This document shows positions 1-5,980 of a stretch of DNA of 7,248 nucleotides, piece after piece. Position numbers and translations under genes: made by a program. The stretch's first letter is position 1; each line of letters starts with the position of its first letter. Origin of the DNA: CBDVBE01 sp964543525 (GTDB taxonomy: Bacteria; Fibrobacterota; Chitinivibrionia; Chitinivibrionales; JANQEN01); contig CAZIYW010000179.1 of NCBI GenBank assembly GCA_964543525.1, positions 1 to 7,248 on the forward strand, read 5' to 3'. The notes under the pieces are model-generated. The model had not been told where the DNA came from. It saw nothing but the letters and a program-made list of their open reading frames with translations, and searched no databases.

Positions 1-151
1 CCTTGATATGTTCCCAGTAACCATCGTTTAAATAAAGATATTATCAAATGGCAATACAGCGTGGGCATATAAACCCATCTGGCCAGCGTAACTGACATAG
101 ATAGTTATAACATTCCTCTTCTGAATTAAAGCGGTTTTCAAATTCTAACAT
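1..151 (-). pseudogene. IS1595-family transposase remnant, internally deleted, runs off left edge
   Basis: Two pieces of one transposase lie back to back on the minus strand. The first (151 down to 44) starts at ATG 151 and reads MLEFENRF, then CYNYLCQLRWPDGFICPRC, ending in TGA at 46-44. This matches the N-terminus of IS1595-type transposases, with the first half (CPxC) of their zinc ribbon. The second piece, in another frame from 44 to 1, reads ISLFKRWLLGTYQG. This matches the segment near the C-terminus of the same family (usually LKRWLLGTHQG), which precedes the YLxEFxFRFNRR block. The DDE catalytic core and the second zinc-ribbon CxxC are missing, so roughly 200 or more residues have been lost at a junction near 45-60. 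The element cannot make active transposase. Its remaining end lies left of the window, and I could not identify terminal inverted repeats. The family call rests on motif recall; no search was run. Confidence 0.8.
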
Positions 152-419
152 ATTTCTCGAATATTCTTCCACCTCATTAAACTACATATTGTGGTTACTG
201 AAACCAACTGCATACCCACGTAACTTAATTTATGGCCAGGATTATCCGATTCCATGAGAAGCATTACACGCCTGTCCTGCAAAAACTACCGTCCTTAACG
301 TATTTTCATAATCACCGCATCACACGTTTGCAGATATCGTGTAGCATATCTACATGACTGCTACTTTTATTATTTGTTAACCGGTTCTTATCACCAAACA
401 ACCTGAAGTAGTTTCTTGC
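152..419. other. non-coding stretch between IS remnant and DUF819 gene
   Basis: No open reading frame with recognisable protein features was found on either strand. This stretch should contain the outer end of the IS1595-type element, because it lies upstream of the transposase start, and also the promoter of the DUF819 gene. I could not place a terminal inverted repeat or a convincing -35/-10 pair. No strong Shine-Dalgarno sequence precedes the ATG at 420; the best is a weak GAAG about 12 bases upstream. Confidence 0.4.
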
Positions 420-1664
420 ATGGAATCAACGGGTCCTCTTTTTTCGAACGACGCAGTAGTCCTTGGTATTTTAATTGGCATTCCGGCGGTTATTTTTAAA
501 ACACAACGGATGAAGGTTTTTAAAAAGTTTTAGACCTTTGTCCCGGCACTCCTGCTATGCTATTTTATACCTTCGCTTCTGAATTCAGCAGGTATTATTT
601 CCGGAGACAATTCAAAACTCTATTTTGTTGTATCACGCTATTTATTACCAACATCGCTGGTATTACTCACGCTCAGTATAGATCTGAAAAAGATTCTCCA
701 GTTGGGCCCTAAGGCGGTTCTGATGTTTCTTACGGGCACCACCGGCGTTGTGATAGGCGGTCCTCTGGCAATATTAATAGTCGCAACTTTTTCACCGGAA
801 ACCGTCGGTGGCCACGGTCCTGAAGCTGTCTGGCGCGGTATGACAACTGTGGCCGGGTCATGGATAGGCGGCGGAGCCAACCAGACTGCCATGAAAGAGG
901 TCTTTCAGGTATCTGACCGGCTCTTTTCAGCCATGGTTGCGGTAGATGTGCTCGTCGGCAGTGTATGGATGGCATTCCTGTTATATGGCGCCGGTATAAC
1001 GAACAAAATTGACTCCTGGTTTAAAGCGGACTGCTCAGCTATCGATGATGTAAGAGAACGGGTGGAGCATTTCCAGAAAGAGGTTGCTAAAATCGCAGAC
1101 TTTACAGATCTAATCACTATTGCTTCTGTCGGTTTTGGTGCTACAGCCCTGTCACATTTTCTTGCCGATGCCATAGCTCCCTTCATTGCAGACAATATGC
1201 CGTTTTTAATGAAATTCAGTTTAACCAGTAAATTTTTCTGGTTAATAGTCTGTGCCACAACCTTCGGGCCGGCGCTCTCTTTTACAAAAGCTAAAAAACT
1301 GGAAGGTGCCGGTGCCGGTAAGATTGGCCGTGTCTTTATCTATATCCTCGTTGCCACTATCGGAATGAAAATGGATATAACGGCAATTTTTTCTCATACC
1401 GGCGTTTTTCTCGTTGGCCTCATCTGGATCTCTTTTCATGCGTTGCTTCTGATAATGGTAGGCAAAATTATAAAAGCACCGTTCTTCTTTCTTGCCGTGG
1501 GCAGTCAGGCCAATATCGGTGGTGCGGCATCAGCGCCGGTCGTGGCTTCCGCCTTTCATCCGTCACTCGCGCCTGTTGGGGTATTATTGGCGGTGCTCGG
1601 TTATGCACTCGGTACATATTGTGCGTATATCTGTGGTTTACTTATGCAATTAGCGGCTCCGTAA
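420..1664 (+). pseudogene. DUF819 (YjcL-like) multi-pass membrane protein, interrupted by in-frame TAG
   Basis: Reading from ATG 420 gives a DUF819 family protein of about 414 codons, close to the family's usual length of about 400. It keeps the family N-terminus (LFSNDAVVLGILIGI), then FVPALLLCYFIPSLLN, SRYLLPTSLVLLTLSIDL and a glycine-rich GSWIGGGANQTAMKE segment. It ends with the GSQANIGGAASAPVVAS motif and a last hydrophobic helix. About ten membrane segments are visible, so the protein belongs in the inner membrane; family members are putative transporters of unsettled substrate. Codon 38 (531-533) is TAG, in the same frame as everything after it, where relatives have Tyr in a KKFY...PALL context. 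One base change from TAT or TAC explains it. A shorter product starting at TTG 702 or ATG 723 would lack the first helices and has no good ribosome site, so the gene is probably inactive unless the stop is a sequencing error or is suppressed. The stop TAA is six bases before the terminator stem on the opposite strand. Confidence 0.85.
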
Positions 1665-1698
1665 AATTAAAAAGGGATGCTCCTTCGAACACCCCTTT
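1660..1698 (-). terminator. Rho-independent terminator of the lipoprotein gene
   Basis: The stem arms are 1671-1682 and 1687-1698, with a four-base loop (1683-1686). Read on the minus strand all 12 positions pair, two of them as G-U, and the stem runs into TTTTTAATTTT. Read on the plus strand the same two positions become A-C mismatches, although a T-rich tail follows. The hairpin therefore fits best as the end of the minus-strand lipoprotein transcript, about 70 bases past its stop codon. It may act weakly for the DUF819 gene as well. Confidence 0.75.
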
Positions 1699-1768
1699 AT
1701 TATAATCAACTCCCGATTAAACTGCTCCACTGCATTATATCGAAGCAGTATACTATGCTCAGTTATTG

Positions 1769-2575
1769 TTATTCATTTCCAGCAAGCTTCAACGTAGCTT
1801 CCTCCCGCCAGTTCACCGATACTTCACCAATCTTCGCAAGCGGTGTCTCAAACTGCATTTTCGCCTCGGTTATAACCTTCTTTTTCAGATCAAAAAGAGC
1901 TGAGCCGGTACCATTTCCTGCAACAGGAATCTGCTTCATTAAATTAGAACTGTCTATAACCTCTTTATCAGTCGAATATCTGAATTGCCAGCTTATCAGG
2001 GCTGCAGAGTTATCTGCATAGAGACTGTCGAATGTATAGGAACGGTATATCTCACACGGAACAACTCCCTGCATGGTTCTGACCGGAAGAGTAACGGTAC
2101 GCTCCCAGTTAAAACCCGGTTTAACAGCGGTAGTTGGTAATTCAGGCAGTAATTTTGCGAACTGCCTGTACAGATCCCATTCGGGGAAACTACCGGCCGG
2201 CAATTCTGCCGAAGTATCAACACTCGGTGTACCTTCCTGCAATACCAGGTCATACTCAGCATCCGCTAATTTTTCCGTTACCTGCTGCTTCTCTTCGTCG
2301 TTCAACATATCCGACGTTATCTGAATATTCTGTACTTTCATCCTGAGTTTATCAGGTGTGGTTGTGCTGCCGGAAAGCGTACCTTTAATAACCGTATTCA
2401 GCGTTGTCGTGGAATCATTCTGGGTAAAAAGCCCCTGTGAAGTGTATTCAACCGAATAGACCCATTGCTCCTGAGAGCTGTAATCAACCTTTAACGTATA
2501 GTTTTTTTCCCTTTGGCAACCAGTGAGTACCAGTGCGCCGATCACGAAAAGTGAGAGGATACTGTTCTTTTGCAT
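1769..2575 (-). CDS. predicted lipoprotein of unknown function
   Basis: A 268-residue protein with a classical lipoprotein signal peptide: Lys at position 3, a hydrophobic stretch (ILSLFVIGALVL), and lipobox L17-T18-G19-C20. Residue +2 is Gln, so outer-membrane sorting is expected if the host is Gram-negative. The mature part has no further membrane segment and is rich in Thr, Ser and alternating beta-type sequence, suggesting an all-beta periplasmic domain. I do not recognise a catalytic motif. The layout resembles DUF6263-type lipoproteins, but that is a weak impression. The ATG start is supported by AAGGA at 2584-2588, eight bases upstream. The YchF-like gene ends 120 bases upstream on the same strand, so the two may be co-transcribed or the lipoprotein gene may have its own promoter. 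A terminator follows at 1660-1698. Confidence 0.85.
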   Translation of the reverse strand: MQKNSILSLFVIGALVLTGCQREKNYTLKVDYSSQEQWVYSVEYTSQGLFTQNDSTTTLNTVIKGTLSGSTTTPDKLRMKVQNIQITSDMLNDEEKQQVTEKLADAEYDLVLQEGTPSVDTSAELPAGSFPEWDLYRQFAKLLPELPTTAVKPGFNWERTVTLPVRTMQGVVPCEIYRSYTFDSLYADNSAALISWQFRYSTDKEVIDSSNLMKQIPVAGNGTGSALFDLKKKVITEAKMQFETPLAKIGEVSVNWREEATLKLAGNE

Positions 2576-2625
2576 ACGGCAAATCCTTGGTTAAGGTTTT
2601 ACATTCTGTGCATTGGTATATACTC

Positions 2626-2655
2626 AAAATAGGATAATCGCATACGGTTAGACAA
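2626..2655 (-). promoter_or_regulatory. possible promoter for the lipoprotein gene
   Basis: On the minus strand TTGTCT (2655-2650) is followed after 18 bases by TATTTT (2631-2626), a weak sigma-70-like pair in the 120-base gap before the lipoprotein gene. It would leave a leader of about 45 bases. The match is poor and could be chance. No terminator hairpin was seen after the YchF-like gene, so read-through from that gene is the alternative. Confidence 0.2.
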
Positions 2656-2695
2656 GGCCGGAAATAAAATGATTGAATGATAGTTTTTTAACAGA

Positions 2696-3385
2696 CTATA
2701 CATTAAACCGTATTTCGATAATATCACCGTTTTGTATACGATGGCCACGATCAACGACGTTTACAAGTCCCTTTTTCCGGCAATCATTGAAACTGTGGCA
2801 CTGCATGAAATCATGGTAACTGACAACCTCACCTTTTATAAATCCGCGTGCCAGGTCAGTATGGATTCTGCCGGCACAGGTGACAATATCCGCATCTTTT
2901 GCAATCGGCCAGGCATGTACCTCTTTCGGGCCGGCCGTATAGAAAAACATGATATTCGCTTTCTCCAGTGCCTGAAGGATAACATAATTTGTTTCCATAG
3001 TACCATCTATCTGAAGTACCGGTTTCAGACTTATGGGGGCAAGCTTCCGTAAACGCTCCATCTCTTCCTCAGAGAACGCACATTCACCGAGCGGTTTTTC
3101 CTGTTCCAGATAAGTAATACACTTTTGCATGAGTGCCTTTTCATCCGGATCTTCACTCCGTGCAATTCTTGCCTCACACTTCTCCATATCGAGAATGAGT
3201 ATATCCAGAATAGTTCCCTCAGGGATCACAATAACATCGGTATGCACAAACTCATCTTTGATAAATTCAGCATAAAAGGGCGTAACTTTCTTCGGTCGGC
3301 ACTTATCAACAAGAGCCTGCATTTTATCATCGGAATACTTTACTTTCCCCTCCGGTAATCCGGGACAATTGTGACCAATCTTCAC
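2696..3385 (-). CDS. YchF-like TGS (DUF933) protein lacking the GTPase domain
   Basis: A 229-residue protein whose C-terminal part (about 146-229) is the TGS domain of YchF/Obg-family GTPases: FFYTAGPKEVHAW, then AGRIHTDLARGFIKGEVVSY, ending in IIEIRFNV exactly as YchF does. Upstream, residues 14-41 (GKVKYSDDKMQALVDKCRPK, then KVTPFYAEF) match the YchF segment with VPDxRLxxL and PKK. Residues 59-100 resemble the start of its coiled-coil region. The Walker A loop (GxxNVGKST), the DxAG G3 motif and the NxxE base-recognition motif are absent. True YchF is about 363 residues and binds ATP or GTP and ribosomes; this protein cannot bind nucleotide in that way. It has eight Cys residues. GTG at 3385 is the start: a strong AGGAG lies eight bases upstream, and an in-frame TAA at 3409-3407 rules out an N-terminal extension. 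The reading frame is intact. Possible roles are ribosome or RNA binding through TGS, which is inference. Confidence 0.8.
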   Translation of the reverse strand: MKIGHNCPGLPEGKVKYSDDKMQALVDKCRPKKVTPFYAEFIKDEFVHTDVIVIPEGTILDILILDMEKCEARIARSEDPDEKALMQKCITYLEQEKPLGECAFSEEEMERLRKLAPISLKPVLQIDGTMETNYVILQALEKANIMFFYTAGPKEVHAWPIAKDADIVTCAGRIHTDLARGFIKGEVVSYHDFMQCHSFNDCRKKGLVNVVDRGHRIQNGDIIEIRFNV

Positions 3386-3393
3386 CCGATACT

Positions 3394-3398
3394 CTCCT
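3394..3398 (-). promoter_or_regulatory. Shine-Dalgarno site fixing the GTG start of the YchF-like gene
   Basis: AGGAG on the minus strand, eight bases before GTG 3385. Together with the in-frame stop at 3409-3407 it shows that the short N-terminus is the real one, not a missed upstream start. Confidence 0.75.
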
Positions 3399-3452
3399 GA
3401 AATCCTTTAAAACTGTACTATTTCAAATAAATGCATATTTTGCAGACGGGAT

Positions 3453-3480
3453 AAAATATATAGCGGCAATAGAATTTCAA
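3453..3480 (-). promoter_or_regulatory. possible promoter for the YchF-like gene
   Basis: On the minus strand TTGAAA (3480-3475) is followed after 16 bases by TATTTT (3458-3453) in an AT-rich stretch of the divergent spacer. Transcription would begin near 3446 with a leader of about 60 bases. It is a plausible sigma-70-type site by position and sequence only. Confidence 0.3.
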
Positions 3481-3500
3481 GGGAAAAGTATCAACCATTA

Positions 3501-3509
3501 TGATATAAT
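3501..3509 (+). promoter_or_regulatory. candidate extended -10 promoter for the FapA gene
   Basis: TGATATAAT combines a perfect TATAAT hexamer (3504-3509) with the upstream TGn of an extended -10 element. There is no good -35 at the right distance, which extended -10 promoters tolerate. Transcription would start near 3516, giving a leader of about 80 bases before ATG 3596. It faces away from the candidate promoter of the YchF-like gene in the same 210-base spacer. Confidence 0.45.
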
Positions 3510-3595
3510 TAAGATTGAAGAACTCTTTTTATGTAAAACAATGGATTGTGTATTGACAGTAATGCAGAGCATATCACCGGAAATGCAGAAGACGT

Positions 3596-5893
3596 ATGCT
3601 GGTACAAATTAATGATCTGGTTCCAGGAATGGTTCTTGGTGAAGATATCATTCTTCCCAACGGCGCAACACTGCTTAACAGCTCAACGGTACTGTCCGAG
3701 CACACGATTGAGCAGATAAGGAAGTACCATATCAAGGAAATTCAGATTGCCGAAGAAGATACAACTGAAGAACAGGCGCAGGAAGAGGACCAAGGGGACA
3801 ATGATAAAGAAACCAGCGAGACACTGGTAAGGGAAGAGTCTCCGCAGGAAGCGAATGAAGAACAGGATAAAAAAGAGGAGAGTGAAAAGGATAAAGAGGT
3901 TGAAGCGCCTGCTGAGAGCTATACGTTACCAAAGATAACGGTGGTTATTGAGAATGATGCTTTTTCCGCATTGATGCGTATTGAGCCTGCGTCTGGTGAA
4001 AATGAACGTCTCACCGTACCGGATCTGAAAGAGGTATTGCAGGAACATAATATCGTGTATGGCATAAATGAGCAGCTTCTGGTGGATATTGTAAAACAAT
4101 GGGAAGAGTCACCCGAGCTCATTGAGTGCGAGAATGTTGCGCAGGGAACTCCACCAACACCGGCAAAAGAGGGAACGCTCGATATTGTGGTGGAATATAT
4201 TAAAAACAGCCGCGATCTGAAAAAAGCAAAGAGCGCCGAATACTCCTGGGAACTGATAGATGCATCGATACCCTTACAAAGGGTTGATCCGGGCAGCACG
4301 GTTGGTAAAAAAGAACTCCAGATACCGGAAATCCCCGGATTGAATATTCACGGCGATGAAATAGCGGCCAAAGAAAAAATTAAAACTGAAGTAAAAACAG
4401 GAGAAAATATCGAAGAAGATGAAGAAAATAATGTATATACTTCTACCGTCACCGGGATTGCCTACTTTGTAGAAGACACTCTCGGGGTGATACCGATTAA
4501 CTTTGACGGTACAGCCGAAATAGAAATATCCCCTGACAACATGCAGGCCACACTTATCATCCATCCACCGGGAGAAGGTGGGGAGGCGCCTGCCGAACAG
4601 GCAATCCGGGAACTCATACAACAAGAAAGCATTGTGTATGGTATTAAAGAAAAAATACTGACAAAGGTTTTCACTGATCTGAAAAATAATGTATACTCCG
4701 AAAAACCGATTATCATCGCAGAGGGGCTCCCGCCCGAGAATGGTAAGGAGGGAAAGGTTAAGTATCTTTTTAAAACCGATCTGAGCTTAACGCCTGAAAC
4801 GGATGAAAAAGGCAATGTTGATTATAAAAAAGTAAGTTTAATTCAATCGGTTGTTAAGGGACAGCGAATCGCAAAATTAATCCCGCCAACTGACGGTACT
4901 CCCGGTAAGGATATCCGGGGCAATAACCTCCCCTGCACCGCCGGAAACCCCGCTGTACTGCCTGCCGGACCGAACACGAAAATAAAAGAGGATGACGAAA
5001 ATACTCTTGTCGCGGAAATTGCCGGCAATGTCAGAATAAACAACCAGGTTATTGAGGTTTGGGAAGGTTTTACCATTCAAGGCGATGTTGATTATTCCAC
5101 CGGGAATATAGAATACGATAAATCAGTTATCATTAACGGTGATATCAAATCGGGATTTTCAGTACAGTGCGGCGGTGATTGTGAGATCAGCGGTACTATT
5201 GAAGATGCACATGTTCAGGTTGGCGGCCATCTTGTTGGAAAACTCGGTTTTAACGGCCACGGCAAGGGAATTATTGAATGCCACGGTGATGTAAGCTTGA
5301 TGTTTGTAAGCAATCAAACCATACGCTCTCAGGGCAGTATCCATATAGCAAAAGAGGCTATTAACAGTACCATGTTTGCACGGGGCGCCATTACCGTCAG
5401 CGGTACCAGTCTTTCCGTTGCCGGCGGCAGGCTGGTTGCACGGGATGGTATTACCTGCCACGTGGTCGGCAACGAAAACGGTATACATACCCTGCTGGAA
5501 ACCGGCGTGGACTTTCATCTCGCCGAATCCCTTGATGCAGAGGAAAAAAAGCTGCAGGATATTCATGATAACCGTGATAAGCTTCTTTACGCTTTCAAGA
5601 AACTTGACAGCGCAATAAAAATCGGTAAAAAACTTCCTCAAAAAGAACAACTCGTCTATACCAGACTAAAAAACAGTATTTCAGATTTCGAAAATGAAAT
5701 GCAAATAATCGAAAAAAAAATTGCACTACTGAGTGAGAAGATTGCACAGGTCGGTAATCCATTTATTAAAATAGAACATGCCGTATTACCCGGTACTGTG
5801 CTGAGAATCGGTAATGAAAACCTGGTGGTGCAGAAAGAGATTATCGGCCCTAAAATGATTCGGCTGGTGAATGGTGAGATGAGAATACTCTAG
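3596..5893 (+). CDS. FapA family (DUF342) protein with DUF3391-like N-terminus and duplicated FapA-N region
   Basis: A 765-residue soluble protein; FapA proteins are usually about 450-650. Residues 1-52 (LVPGMVLGEDI, then ATLLNSSTVLSEHTI) resemble the DUF3391 domain found in front of HD-GYP proteins. Residues 53-108 are a Glu/Asp/Lys/Gln-rich, probably disordered linker. Residues 113-305 and 306-488 are two copies of the FapA N-terminal region, each with IVYGI (153, 346), GxPP (184, 377) and KEG (191, 384). Residues 490-635 form a right-handed beta-helix typical of DUF342, with repeated G-D/G-x turns (GDVDY, NGDIKSGF, GGHLVG, CHGDV, GGRLVARDGI). Residues 643-720 are a charged coiled coil, followed by a small beta C-terminus. 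FapA of Vibrio vulnificus promotes polar flagellation under control of EIIA-Glc; the role here is unknown, and no flagellar gene is in the window. ATG 3596 has only a weak ribosome site (AGAAG) but fits the domain start. The gene ends in TAG, with TAA five codons later. Confidence 0.9.
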   Translation: MLVQINDLVPGMVLGEDIILPNGATLLNSSTVLSEHTIEQIRKYHIKEIQIAEEDTTEEQAQEEDQGDNDKETSETLVREESPQEANEEQDKKEESEKDKEVEAPAESYTLPKITVVIENDAFSALMRIEPASGENERLTVPDLKEVLQEHNIVYGINEQLLVDIVKQWEESPELIECENVAQGTPPTPAKEGTLDIVVEYIKNSRDLKKAKSAEYSWELIDASIPLQRVDPGSTVGKKELQIPEIPGLNIHGDEIAAKEKIKTEVKTGENIEEDEENNVYTSTVTGIAYFVEDTLGVIPINFDGTAEIEISPDNMQATLIIHPPGEGGEAPAEQAIRELIQQESIVYGIKEKILTKVFTDLKNNVYSEKPIIIAEGLPPENGKEGKVKYLFKTDLSLTPETDEKGNVDYKKVSLIQSVVKGQRIAKLIPPTDGTPGKDIRGNNLPCTAGNPAVLPAGPNTKIKEDDENTLVAEIAGNVRINNQVIEVWEGFTIQGDVDYSTGNIEYDKSVIINGDIKSGFSVQCGGDCEISGTIEDAHVQVGGHLVGKLGFNGHGKGIIECHGDVSLMFVSNQTIRSQGSIHIAKEAINSTMFARGAITVSGTSLSVAGGRLVARDGITCHVVGNENGIHTLLETGVDFHLAESLDAEEKKLQDIHDNRDKLLYAFKKLDSAIKIGKKLPQKEQLVYTRLKNSISDFENEMQIIEKKIALLSEKIAQVGNPFIKIEHAVLPGTVLRIGNENLVVQKEIIGPKMIRLVNGEMRIL
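3932..5059 (+). repeat. diverged tandem duplication of the FapA-N coding segment
   Basis: Within the FapA gene, residues about 113-305 (3932-4510) and about 306-488 (4511-5059) align as two copies. Three motifs, IVYGI, GxPP and KEG, recur at exactly 193 residues' distance, and a later I-x-G block (IHGDE at 251, IRGNN at 440) at 189. The copies are strongly diverged outside these motifs, so the duplication is old. Copy 2 keeps the canonical PPTDGTPGKDIRGN core better than copy 1. Confidence 0.7.
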
Positions 5894-5980
5894 AGAGGGT
5901 GTGGTCGTTAATTTATTCTATTGTAAATATCTTATTATTCGACAAATGCAGGATTTCTGAGACAATAGATTGTATTGAGA
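5894..5980. other. convergent spacer without clear terminator
   Basis: The FapA and vWA genes converge here. An 8-base inverted repeat (5917-5924 and 5962-5969) is separated by 37 bases and has no adjoining T-run that would make it a typical terminator. I see nothing else in it. Confidence 0.35.

Noticed and set aside
531..533. TAG reassigned as a sense codon (code change or pyrrolysine)
   Set aside because: The YchF-like gene ends in TAG exactly at the conserved family C-terminus (RFNV), and FapA also ends in TAG, so TAG works as a stop in this genome. DUF819 proteins are not known to contain pyrrolysine.
702..1664. DUF819 protein starting at TTG 702 as the natural gene
   Set aside because: Family-specific sequence continues upstream in the same frame to ATG 420, and no ribosome site precedes TTG 702.
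1727..1751. ACTGC...GCAGT hairpin after the lipoprotein gene
   Set aside because: It has only five pairs around an 11-base loop; the 12-pair hairpin at 1671-1698 is far stronger.
3553..3558. TTGACA as the -35 of a FapA promoter
   Set aside because: No acceptable -10 hexamer lies 16-18 bases downstream, and the site is only about 40 bases before the start codon. The extended -10 at 3501-3509 is better.
5159..5650. 163-codon minus-strand open frame inside the FapA gene
   Set aside because: It lies fully opposite a well-supported beta-helix coding region and shows no recognisable domain; it is a shadow frame.
5917..5969. Inverted repeat TCTATTGT/ACAATAGA as a terminator
   Set aside because: Eight AT-rich pairs with a 37-base loop and no following T-run do not make a stable terminator.
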